Position numbers and translations under genes: made by a program. DNA of 64,000 nucleotides, taken from the NCBI RefSeq assembly GCF_019801175.1, contig NZ_JAHVJR010000001.1, positions 1,178,001-1,242,000 of the forward strand. Direction: 5' to 3'. The notes below the pieces were generated by a model, which saw nothing but the letters and a program-made list of their open reading frames with translations, did not search any database and was not told the origin of the DNA. This DNA is from Vannielia litorea (lineage in GTDB: Bacteria > Pseudomonadota > Alphaproteobacteria > Rhodobacterales > Rhodobacteraceae). Shown one piece after another: positions 1 to 8,431 of the stretch; positions within the stretch are counted from its first letter, which is position 1, and each line of letters starts with the position of its first letter.

Positions 1-413
1 TGGGTATCGGCCTGAAGCAGGCCTTTGTGCTGACTGGCGACCCAATCCCAGAATGGGTCCAGATCATCCATCACCTCGTCGGTGGTGCGGCCCTGCCAGA
101 GCACCTGCGCCGCGAGGATGGCGGTGCAGCCTGTGAGCACGCCGCGCACGAGGGCGACGTCGCCCTGGCCCTTGCCGGCATCCAGCGCCTCGATGAACTC
201 GCCTGTTTCATCTGCGAAGAGCGGCTTGTCGGGCAGGGTGAGGTCGAGCGCAGCGCAGAGGGTCTCACCGGCGAAAAGCTCGGCCTCGCGCGGGCCTGCC
301 TCGGGTGCGAGGTGGCGCAGGCTGTGGCGGGGCAGGGTGGATGGCAGCGCGGCGGCCAGATCAGCAAGGCCGGGCGCGGGGCTGGTGAAGAAGAAGCGCA
401 TGTAGTGCGACAT
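1..413 (-). CDS. Conserved unknown protein, C-terminus outside window
   Basis: A leftward reading frame starts at ATG 413-411 and stays open for 137 codons to the window edge. It encodes MSHYMRFFFTSPAPGLADLA and continues with acidic and Ala/Leu-rich sequence, including TGCTAILAAQVLWQG and DPFWDWVASQH. I see no signal peptide or convincing membrane helix. A second Met five codons in (MRFFF) is an equally good start, because neither has a clear ribosome binding site. It lies 57 bases downstream of the acetolactate synthase large subunit gene on the same strand, so co-transcription is likely; ilvH, which often follows, is not in view. Family not recognised. Confidence 0.6.
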   Translation of the reverse strand, partial: MSHYMRFFFTSPAPGLADLAAALPSTLPRHSLRHLAPEAGPREAELFAGETLCAALDLTLPDKPLFADETGEFIEALDAGKGQGDVALVRGVLTGCTAILAAQVLWQGRTTDEVMDDLDPFWDWVASQHKGLLQADT

Positions 414-470
414 GGGAAAGGCCCGGTGCAGGGCGCCCGCCGGGGGGACGGGCGCCGCTGGGATGCGTGA

Positions 471-2222
<1,752 letters not shown>

Positions 2223-2262
2223 TTTTTCGATCCTCTCAACTGGCGTCATCTTCGATTCGCAT

Positions 2263-2338
2263 AAAAAAACCCCCGATCTCGGTCGGGGGCGCATGGGTGA
2301 AGTCATTGAGCTTTCCGGTGGTTACCGGCCCATGCGCC
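2263..2338 (-). promoter_or_regulatory. Transcription attenuator of the ilv operon
   Basis: In the leftward transcript, CCCCCGA (2289-2283) pairs with TCGGGGG (2276-2270) over a six-base loop and is followed by seven T (2269-2263), an intrinsic terminator 40 bases before ilvB. A competing helix is visible: GGCGCATGGG (2338-2329), inside the end of the leader peptide gene, is perfectly complementary to CCCATGCGCC (2297-2288), which overlaps the first two bases of the terminator stem. A small hairpin CCGGT/ACCGG (2328-2315) lies between. Stalling on the leader Leu codons would leave the 2338-2329 arm free and favour the antiterminator; completing translation would cover it and favour termination. 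The fold is seen; the mechanism is inferred from ilv and leu attenuators. Confidence 0.82.
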
Positions 2339-2369
2339 TTTCTCCTACGATGACAAGAAGGGTATCCAC
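2322..2369 (-). CDS. ilvL: ilv operon leader peptide (15 aa)
   Basis: GTG at 2369 opens a 15-codon frame reading M-D-T-L-L-V-I-V-G-E-R-R-M-G-R and stopping with TAA at 2324-2322. AGGAG lies about 11 bases upstream. Five consecutive branched-chain codons (Leu-Leu-Val-Ile-Val, residues 4-8) directly precede an attenuator hairpin and the acetolactate synthase gene, the signature of a regulatory leader peptide. The product probably has no function apart from ribosome stalling. The GTG start is the main uncertainty; no ATG in this frame precedes the run. Confidence 0.8.
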   Translation of the reverse strand: MDTLLVIVGERRMGR

Positions 2370-2627
2370 CTTGCCGGGTCTCCTGATGCTTTCGTGCGAA
2401 GTGGATACGGCGTGGCGGCGGGGGCGTCAACAGGGTTTGTGGAGAAAATTTCGCGGCGAGCGGAAATTGGGTAATTTTGTTTCTGTGGGCGCGGGGTGCG
2501 GGTGGTCTCGCGCGTTGCCGGATGGGGCGAGGGGGGAACCCCGCGGGCGCCGGGCACGTTGAGCAGCCAACGCGCGCCGGTTCTGCGATGCCGGACCATG
2601 GCGCCCCCAGCAACTCAGGAGACCCCC

Positions 2628-2702
2628 ATGAACCGCATCATCTACCTCGTCGGCCTTGTTGTCATCGTCCTCGCGATCCTGTCGTTCATCGGCCTCGGCT
2701 GA
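2628..2702 (+). CDS. 24-residue single-helix membrane micro-protein
   Basis: ATG 2628 starts MNRIIYLVGLVVIVLAILSF followed by IGLG and a stop. Almost the entire product is one hydrophobic helix with a single Arg near the N-terminus, so it should sit in the inner membrane. CAGGAGA lies six to seven bases upstream of the start, a strong ribosome binding site. I recall near-identical short proteins annotated as hypothetical in related Rhodobacteraceae, which favours a real gene over chance. It converges on the response regulator gene with only six bases between stops. Function unknown. Confidence 0.72.
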   Translation: MNRIIYLVGLVVIVLAILSFIGLG

Positions 2703-2708
2703 GCCCGG

Positions 2709-3356
2709 TCAGAACTTGCCCGTGCCCTGCAACACCCCGTGCTCCATTGCGTAGCGCGTGAGGCCGGCGGTGGAGGAGATGCCCAGTTTAGCCCGCAGGT
2801 TCTTGCGGTGGGTCTCGACGGTGCGCACCGAGATATCGAGTGCCAGTGCCACCTCCTTGTTCGATTTGCCCTGTGCCAGCTGCAGCAGGATCGTCTGCTC
2901 GCGGTTGGTAAGTTGTTCCACCCCGTTCCGTGTGGCTGGGCGCAGGGAGGCTGTTGCGCCGGTGCATAGGTAGCGCTCGCCGCGCATGACGGTGTCGATT
3001 GCGGTCTTGATCTCTTCGGTGGGCACATCCTTGAGGATGTAGCCCATCGCGCCATGCGAGAGGGCGGAGGAGATATAGCCGGTGCTGTCGTGCATCGAGA
3101 GGATCAGCACCCGCGTTTCGGGGCGACGCTCCAGCAGAAGTTCGGTGGCGGTGAGGCCGCCGAGGCCGGGCATGTTGAGGTCGAGCAGCACCACATCGGG
3201 CGCGAGGGTTTCAATGGCGTCGACGATCTCCTGCCCGCAGCCGAAGGTGCCGACGACCTCGATATCGTCATAGGTCTGAAGGATCGCCTGCACCCCCTCG
3301 GCGACCATCTGGTGATCGTCGACGATGGCCACGCGGGTGGGGCTGGGGTGGCTCAT
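2709..3356 (-). CDS. LuxR/NarL-type response regulator
   Basis: Two-domain, 215-residue DNA-binding response regulator. The receiver domain has the acidic pair in AIVDDHQMVAEG and the phospho-acceptor Asp59 in DVVLLDLNMPG; the conserved Lys is in GYILKDVPTEE. The C-terminal half is a LuxR-type HTH (LTNREQTILLQLAQGKSNKE and LDISVRTVETHRKNLRAKLG). It overlaps the sensor kinase gene by four bases (ATGA), so the two form a cognate pair in one leftward transcript. The pair is transcribed away from the TRAP transporter genes starting at 4978, making these the obvious candidate targets, although this is inference from position only. Confidence 0.93.
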   Translation of the reverse strand: MSHPSPTRVAIVDDHQMVAEGVQAILQTYDDIEVVGTFGCGQEIVDAIETLAPDVVLLDLNMPGLGGLTATELLLERRPETRVLILSMHDSTGYISSALSHGAMGYILKDVPTEEIKTAIDTVMRGERYLCTGATASLRPATRNGVEQLTNREQTILLQLAQGKSNKEVALALDISVRTVETHRKNLRAKLGISSTAGLTRYAMEHGVLQGTGKF

Positions 3357-4777
3357 GCGCTTGCCTCTCTTGCATCTTCGGGGGGCAGCATATGGCTCAA
3401 CGGGACCTGAGCTTCAATCACCGTGCCGCTGCTGCTGGACATGACTCGAAGGGTGCCGCCGAGATGCTCGATCCGTTCGGCCATGTTGCGCAGGCCCATG
3501 CCGGCACTTTCGGGGCTTGAGGTGACCTCGCCGATGCCGTTGCCGTCATCCGCGATGCGCATGAGCGCGCCGCGCCGGTGGCCGCGCAGATTGACGGTGA
3601 CGCGCTGTGCCCCGGCGTGGCGCTCGACGTTGGTGAGTGCCTCTTGCGCGATGCGGTAGAGCGCGATCTTGGCCTCTTGGTCCAGCCGGTTCCGGAAGAC
3701 CACGGTTTCGAACTCAACCTCGATGCCGGTGCGGGCGGCGAAGTTCTCTGTCAGCGCCTGAATGGCCGGGCCGAGGCCGAGGTCATCTAGCAGGCCGGGG
3801 CGCAGGTCTCGGCTGATGCGGCGGACCTCCTGAATAGCGCCGTTGAGGCCGGAAATCCCCTTGTCGAGGCTTTCGACGGCGGCGGTGTCTCCGGCAGCCA
3901 TGCGGCGCTTGGCCAGCTCGAGCGCGTAGCGGATGGCGACGAGCAGTTGCGAGATGGAATCGTGGAGCTCGCGGGCGACCCGGCCGCGCTCCTCCTCCTG
4001 CGTGTCGAAGACCCGCTGGGTGAGGGCCTTCAGCTTGTTGTCGGCCAGCCGCCGCTCGGAGATGTTGAGCGCGAGGCCGGGCAGGAACACAAGTAGCAAA
4101 GCGCCGAGGGTGATGATGGCGATCCACAAAAAGGTGGAGCGGACCCGCGCCTCGGTTTGGGCGCGGGCGGCGGCGACCGAGGCCAGAACGTCATCGAGAA
4201 AAACACCGGTGCCGACGGCCCATTGCCAATCTTGCAGGCCGCCGGTGTAGGAGATCATCAGCGCCTCCTCTCCGGTCGAGGGCTTCTTCCAGAGATAGGT
4301 GTGGTAGCCGCCGCCCTTGCGGGCCTCCTCGATCAAGCGGTCGACGACGGGGGTGCCGGCGCTGTCGGCCAGCCCCTGCCAGTTGCGGGTGATCAGCTCG
4401 GTCTGCAGCGGGGCGACGAGATTGGTGCCTTCGTAGTCGTAGACGTAAAAGTAGCCATCGGTGCCGTAGGTCATTGCCGCGAGGATCTGGGTGACGCGGG
4501 TCTTGGCGGCGCGGTCGCTGGGGGTAGCGGCGGCGTATACGGAATAGAAGGCGGCGCGGGCGAGGGTGACGTAGTTGCGCAGCTCGGCCTTTTTGGCCTC
4601 GATCAGCTGGGTCTCGAGAGCCGCGATCTCGCGTTCGGCGAGCTGGCGGGATTGCTGCATCACCAGCAGCGAGATGGCCGAGACTGCCAGCAGCAGCGGC
4701 AGGGTTGCCAGCAGAAAGAGCTTTTGGGCGTAGCTGGGAGCAAGGCGGATATCGAGATGTCGCAGAAGGCGTTTCAG
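3353..4777 (-). CDS. Cache-domain sensor histidine kinase (HisKA_3 type)
   Basis: Membrane sensor kinase partnered with the overlapping response regulator. Order: transmembrane helix (about residues 19-40, KLFLLATLPLLLAVSAI), periplasmic single Cache domain (typical string YGTDGYFYVYDYEGTN), second helix (about 212-237), HisKA_3 dimerisation box with phospho-acceptor His272 in ARELHDSISQLL, and HATPase (IADDGNGIG, GMGLRNMAERI). The start is a problem: the first ATG/GTG/TTG is GTG 4663, which cuts off the first membrane helix. The frame is open above it, and CTG 4777 has GGAG eight bases upstream and gives MKRLLRHLDI plus a full helix, so I draw the gene from there. If CTG is not used, the protein starts at 4663 with 436 residues. 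The Cache domain suggests small organic acids as ligand, perhaps the TRAP substrate. Confidence 0.85.
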   Translation of the reverse strand: MKRLLRHLDIRLAPSYAQKLFLLATLPLLLAVSAISLLVMQQSRQLAEREIAALETQLIEAKKAELRNYVTLARAAFYSVYAAATPSDRAAKTRVTQILAAMTYGTDGYFYVYDYEGTNLVAPLQTELITRNWQGLADSAGTPVVDRLIEEARKGGGYHTYLWKKPSTGEEALMISYTGGLQDWQWAVGTGVFLDDVLASVAAARAQTEARVRSTFLWIAIITLGALLLVFLPGLALNISERRLADNKLKALTQRVFDTQEEERGRVARELHDSISQLLVAIRYALELAKRRMAAGDTAAVESLDKGISGLNGAIQEVRRISRDLRPGLLDDLGLGPAIQALTENFAARTGIEVEFETVVFRNRLDQEAKIALYRIAQEALTNVERHAGAQRVTVNLRGHRRGALMRIADDGNGIGEVTSSPESAGMGLRNMAERIEHLGGTLRVMSSSSGTVIEAQVPLSHMLPPEDAREASA

Positions 4778-4937
4778 CTGCCTGGCTCCGGGCTTTGACG
4801 GGCGATGAGAGAGTGGCCTGCCGGGACGGGGAGGTCAATCATCGCGTGGCTGGCAAGGCCTTTGGCGGCTCTCTACGCAGTTGTTGGTATTTGAAATCCC
4901 CGGGCTTGTCGCTAGGCTGCGCCGCACAAGAAGGGAA

Positions 4938-4959
4938 AGGCCCGGAGAGGACCGGGCCT
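4938..4959 (+). other. 5' leader hairpin before TRAP binding protein gene
   Basis: AGGCCCGG (4938-4945) and CCGGGCCT (4952-4959) form a perfect eight-base-pair stem with a six-base loop. It ends just before the GGGAGGA ribosome binding site of the first binding protein gene. There is no T run, so it is not a terminator. A role in mRNA stability or translation control is possible but unproven. Confidence 0.45.
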
Positions 4960-4977
4960 ACAAATGGGAGGAACACG

Positions 4978-6066
4978 ATGGATCGTCGTTCATTTCTGAA
5001 GACATCCGCCCTTGGTGGCGGTGCGGCTGCGGCCACCACTCTGGCCGCTCCGGCCTACGCACAGGGCAACCGGACGCTGACCATGGTCACCACCTGGCCG
5101 CGCGGTCTTGCCGGTGTTTGGGACTCGGTGGAACGGGTTGCCAACAACATCACCGCCGCGACCGATGGCCAGATCACCGTTGAGCCCAAGGCCGCTGGCG
5201 AACTCGTCGGCGCTCTGGAAAGCTTTGACGCAGTCGTGTCCGGCCAGGCCGACATGTACCACGGCGCGGACTACTACTGGGTCGGTCAGCACCCGGCATG
5301 GGCGTTCTTTACCGCTGTGCCGTTCGGCATGACCGTGCCCGAGCTGATGACCTGGTACTACGGCCAGGACGGCATGGCGCTGCACCACGAGCTGGGCGAA
5401 GTGTTCGGCGTGCGCGGCTTCATCGCCGGTCAGACCGGCGCCCAGGGTGGCGGCTGGTACCGCAACGAAGTGAATTCTGCCGATGATTTCAACGGCATGA
5501 AGTTCCGTATGCCCGGCCTCGGCGGCGAAGCGCTCTCCAAGCTGGGTGCTTCGGTGCAGGTGCTTCCGGGCGGCGAGATCTACCAAGCCCTGTCGACCGG
5601 CGCGCTGGACGCGACCGAGTGGATCGGTCCGTGGTCGGACGAGAAGCTCGGCCTGCAGGAGGTCTGCGACTACTACTACCCCGCCGGCTTCCACGAGCCC
5701 GGTGCGGCGCTCTCCGTGGGCACCAACCTCGAAGTCTTCAACGAGCTGACCCCGAGCCAGCAGAAGATCATCGAGCTGGCCTGCGCCGATGCGCACCAGG
5801 CCAACTACGCCCAGTTCATCGCCAACAACGGCCCGGCGCTGTCGCGCCTGAAGGCTGGCGGCACGCAGGTGAAAGAGTTCACCCCGGACGTGTGGGATGC
5901 CTTCGGCAAGGCCTCGACCGAGCTGCTTCAGGGCTACACCTCGGACGACCTGTTCGCGAAGATCCACACCAGCGCGATGGACTCGATGAAGTCCTCCTCG
6001 GGCTGGCTCTCGGTCTCCGACAGCTTCTACGCCACCCAGCGCGACCGCGTTCTGGCGGCGATGTAA
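4978..6066 (+). CDS. TRAP transporter substrate-binding protein, copy 1
   Basis: Periplasmic DctP/TakP-family receptor (362 residues) that captures a carboxylate and hands it to the DctQM permease. It begins MDRRSFLKTSALGGGAAAAT with a twin-arginine signal and a cleavage region APAYAQG, so it is probably exported folded by Tat. GGWYRNEVNSADDFNGMKFR and DATEWIGPWSDEKLG are hallmarks of the TakP-like branch, in which the Glu-Trp segment lines the ligand pocket; 2-oxo or hydroxy acids are therefore likely ligands. ATG 4978 is preceded by GGGAGGA. A second gene of identical length and very similar sequence follows at 6325. Two hairpins separate them. Confidence 0.93.
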   Translation: MDRRSFLKTSALGGGAAAATTLAAPAYAQGNRTLTMVTTWPRGLAGVWDSVERVANNITAATDGQITVEPKAAGELVGALESFDAVVSGQADMYHGADYYWVGQHPAWAFFTAVPFGMTVPELMTWYYGQDGMALHHELGEVFGVRGFIAGQTGAQGGGWYRNEVNSADDFNGMKFRMPGLGGEALSKLGASVQVLPGGEIYQALSTGALDATEWIGPWSDEKLGLQEVCDYYYPAGFHEPGAALSVGTNLEVFNELTPSQQKIIELACADAHQANYAQFIANNGPALSRLKAGGTQVKEFTPDVWDAFGKASTELLQGYTSDDLFAKIHTSAMDSMKSSSGWLSVSDSFYATQRDRVLAAM

Positions 6067-6073
6067 GCCACGC

Positions 6074-6128
6074 GCCGCCCACACGTGGGGCGGCAATCCT
6101 TCGGCCGCGGGCAGGGAACTGCCCGCGG
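6074..6128 (+). terminator. Double hairpin after first binding-protein gene
   Basis: Two consecutive perfect stems lie just after the stop: GCCGCCC/GGGCGGC (6074-6080 with 6088-6094) and CCGCGGGCAG/CTGCCCGCGG (6105-6114 with 6119-6128), the second followed by TCTTTC. The T tract is weak, so this may be a partial terminator or an mRNA 3' stabiliser that raises binding-protein levels over downstream genes. Confidence 0.6.
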
Positions 6129-6324
6129 TCTTTCATGCCGGAGCGGCTCTGAGGCGCAAGCCTGCAGAATCGCACGACAAAAGCATGAAGTTCGGAGCGG
6201 ATTTCAGAATGGATGACAAGGGCAAGTTGATGTTGCGCGCATATTTTCTGCCGATAGGGTGCGGCCTGCGCCGCGCCTTCGGATGCGCCGGCGCGTCCTG
6301 ACATCCACCAGAGGAGGACAATCC

Positions 6325-7413
6325 GTGGATCGACGCTCATTTCTGAAGACTTCCGCCCTCGGGGGCGGTGCCGCAGCTGCCAGCACACTGGCCGCGCCGG
6401 CGCTGGCCCAAGGCGGCCGGACCCTGACCATGGTCACCACCTGGCCGCGCGGCCTGGCCGGTGTGTGGGACAGCGTGGAGCGCTTCGCCAACCGTATCAC
6501 CGAGATGACCGACGGCGCTCTGACCGTTGAGCCCAAGGCCGCTGGCGAACTCGTCGGCGCTTTCGAGAGCTTCGATGCCGTCGTGTCGGGGCAGGCCGAC
6601 ATCTACCACGGGGTCGATTACTACTGGGTCGGCCAGCACCCGGCCTGGGCCTACTTCGCGGCCGTGCCCTTCGGGATGACCGCCGCCGAGATGATGACAT
6701 GGTACTACGCCGATGGCGGCGCGGACCTGCACAAGCAGCTTGGCGAAGTCTTCGGCATTCGCCCGTTCCTTGGCGGTCAGACCGGCGCGCAGGGCGGTGG
6801 CTGGTTCCGCAACGAAGTGAATTCTGCCGATGATTTCAACGGCTTGAAGTTCCGCATGCCGGGCCTCGGCGGCGAGGTTCTCGCCTCGATGGGGGCCTCG
6901 GTGCAGGTGCTTCCGGGTGGTGAGATCTATCAGGCCCTCTCCACCGGCGCGCTGGATGCGACCGAGTGGATCGGCCCGTGGTCGGACGAGAAGCTGGGCC
7001 TGCAGGAGGTCTGCGACTTCTACTATCCGGCGGGCTTCCACGAGGCTGGTCCGGCGCTGTCGATCGGGATGAACCTCGAGGTCTTCAACAGCCTCACCCC
7101 GGCGCAGCAGCTGATGATCGAGACCGCCACGGCGGAAGGCCATCAGGCCAACTACGCCCTGTTCACCGCCAGCAACGGCCCGGCGCTGCAGCGCCTGCAG
7201 GATGGCGGCACCGAGGTTCGGGAGTTTGCCGACGACATCTGGGACGCCTTTGGCGCCGGTGCGATGTCGGTTCTGGGTCAGTACCTTGAGGATGACATGT
7301 TCCGCGAAATTCACGAGAGCGCGCAGGCCTCGATGAAGGCGTCTTCGGGCTGGCTTTCGCGGGCAGAAAGCGCTTATACGCGGCAACGCGACCGGGTTCT
7401 GTCTTCGCTCTGA
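6325..7413 (+). CDS. TRAP transporter substrate-binding protein, copy 2
   Basis: Paralogue of the preceding gene: 362 residues, the same Tat signal (DRRSFLKTSALGGGAAAAST), the same GGWFRNEVNSADDFNGLKFR and DATEWIGPWSDEKLG motifs, and by eye roughly four residues in five identical. Even the DNA matches over long runs, for example around 5462-5496 and 6810-6844, indicating a fairly recent tandem duplication. The start is GTG 6325 with GAGGAGG eight bases upstream; the annotation could otherwise extend upstream with no family support. Differences cluster in surface segments (for instance YYADGGADLHKQ in place of YYGQDGMALHHE), while the pocket motif is unchanged, so ligand range may differ only slightly. 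It precedes dctQ and dctM, with which it probably forms the transport system. Confidence 0.92.
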   Translation: MDRRSFLKTSALGGGAAAASTLAAPALAQGGRTLTMVTTWPRGLAGVWDSVERFANRITEMTDGALTVEPKAAGELVGAFESFDAVVSGQADIYHGVDYYWVGQHPAWAYFAAVPFGMTAAEMMTWYYADGGADLHKQLGEVFGIRPFLGGQTGAQGGGWFRNEVNSADDFNGLKFRMPGLGGEVLASMGASVQVLPGGEIYQALSTGALDATEWIGPWSDEKLGLQEVCDFYYPAGFHEAGPALSIGMNLEVFNSLTPAQQLMIETATAEGHQANYALFTASNGPALQRLQDGGTEVREFADDIWDAFGAGAMSVLGQYLEDDMFREIHESAQASMKASSGWLSRAESAYTRQRDRVLSSL

Positions 7414-7478
7414 GGCGCGGAACCTTTAATCAGAAGGCAGGCCCGCAAGGGACCTGACGCAACAATGACACCGGGTCT

Positions 7479-7496
7479 CGCGCCGCCCTTGGCGCG
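7479..7496 (+). other. Intercistronic hairpin between binding protein and DctQ
   Basis: CGCGCC (7479-7484) and GGCGCG (7491-7496) form a six-base-pair stem with loop GCCCTT. No T tract follows. Such hairpins between receptor and permease genes often allow more receptor than permease to be made; here that is inference. Confidence 0.4.
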
Positions 7497-7526
7497 GGGC
7501 TCCACAACAAGCGGGGAGAGGAGCGT

Positions 7527-8420
7527 ATGGGGAACGCGCTCGTGTGGGTCATCCAGAACATCGGGATGGGCTTCTACAATATCTTCTATGCGATCACCCA
7601 TCCGGGGCTGTGGCTGGATTGGAGCAACGGCGAAAGCCTGATGCGCTTCATCTACTACGGGGCCTCGGTGGAGCTGTTCTTCGCCGTCTTCGATATTTTC
7701 CTCGTGGTGACGGTGATCGGCCTGATCTGGCCGCGCTTCATGTGGGCGATCGTCCGCGGCTTGGAGTGGTTCGCCAACGGCGTGGGGCGCCTCGTGGCCT
7801 GGGTTGGCCTGCTGATGGTGCTGCAACAGGTGATGGTCGTATTCCTGCAGTCGGTGTTCCGCTTCGGCGAGATCACCATCGCGCCCTTTGGCTTTGGCTT
7901 TACCCAGTCGGTCGGCTGGTTTGCCGAAGAACTCAAGCTTTACAACGCGATGATCGTGGCGCTCTGCGTCACCTATGCCTTCATTCAGGGCAGCCATGTG
8001 CGGGTCGACCTGATCTACGCCGTGGTGCGCCACCGGACCAAGAAGGTGATCGACATGTTCGGGAGCCTGTTCTTCATGGTGCCGGTCGCCGTGCTGACCT
8101 GGCTCTACGCATGGTTCTTCCTCTGGCGTTCGCTCATCACGCCCAAGGTCAGCGCCTCGGAGGGGCTGGACCTGCTGATGCGCAAATCCAAGATCGTGAA
8201 GTGGAACGTCGAGACCATCGGCTTCTCGCCGAACGGGTTCAACGGCTACTTCCTCTTCAAGATCCTGATGGTCGCCTTCTGCGGATTGGTGCTACTTCAG
8301 GCGGTCGCCTTCTTCTACCGCAGCTACCGCGAATTCGTGGAAGGGCCGGAGAGTGACGGCAAATATCTGGATAAAGACACCCTCGGTGAGGGTGAAGAAG
8401 CCTACGAAGGCACGCACTAG
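7527..8420 (+). CDS. dctQ: TRAP transporter small permease (DctQ)
   Basis: Inner-membrane small subunit (297 residues) that pairs with DctM in sodium-driven TRAP uptake. Hydrophobic segments occur near residues 45-70 (VELFFAVFDIFLVVTVIGLIW), 90-110, 140-160 and 175-200, with a further C-terminal helix (FKILMVAFCGLVLLQAVAFF). The string ALCVTYAFIQGSHVRVDLIY, with its Arg-Val-Asp, is the usual DctQ signature. It is longer than ordinary DctQ (about 160-230 residues) because of an extra N-terminal helix pair and a cytoplasmic tail. GGGGAGAGGAG precedes ATG 7527. The stop is 11 bases before dctM. Confidence 0.9.
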   Translation: MGNALVWVIQNIGMGFYNIFYAITHPGLWLDWSNGESLMRFIYYGASVELFFAVFDIFLVVTVIGLIWPRFMWAIVRGLEWFANGVGRLVAWVGLLMVLQQVMVVFLQSVFRFGEITIAPFGFGFTQSVGWFAEELKLYNAMIVALCVTYAFIQGSHVRVDLIYAVVRHRTKKVIDMFGSLFFMVPVAVLTWLYAWFFLWRSLITPKVSASEGLDLLMRKSKIVKWNVETIGFSPNGFNGYFLFKILMVAFCGLVLLQAVAFFYRSYREFVEGPESDGKYLDKDTLGEGEEAYEGTH

Positions 8421-8431
8421 GGGTTGGGCAG

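Noticed and set aside
4845..4875. TGGCAAGG...TTTGGC as a sigma-54 promoter for the TRAP operon
   Set aside because: The -12 element lacks the required GC at the right distance, and the regulator is LuxR-type, not a sigma-54 activator.
4990..7386. Two long minus-strand frames opposite the TRAP receptors
   Set aside because: They mirror the duplicated receptor genes in the antisense direction; similarity between them just reflects the duplication.
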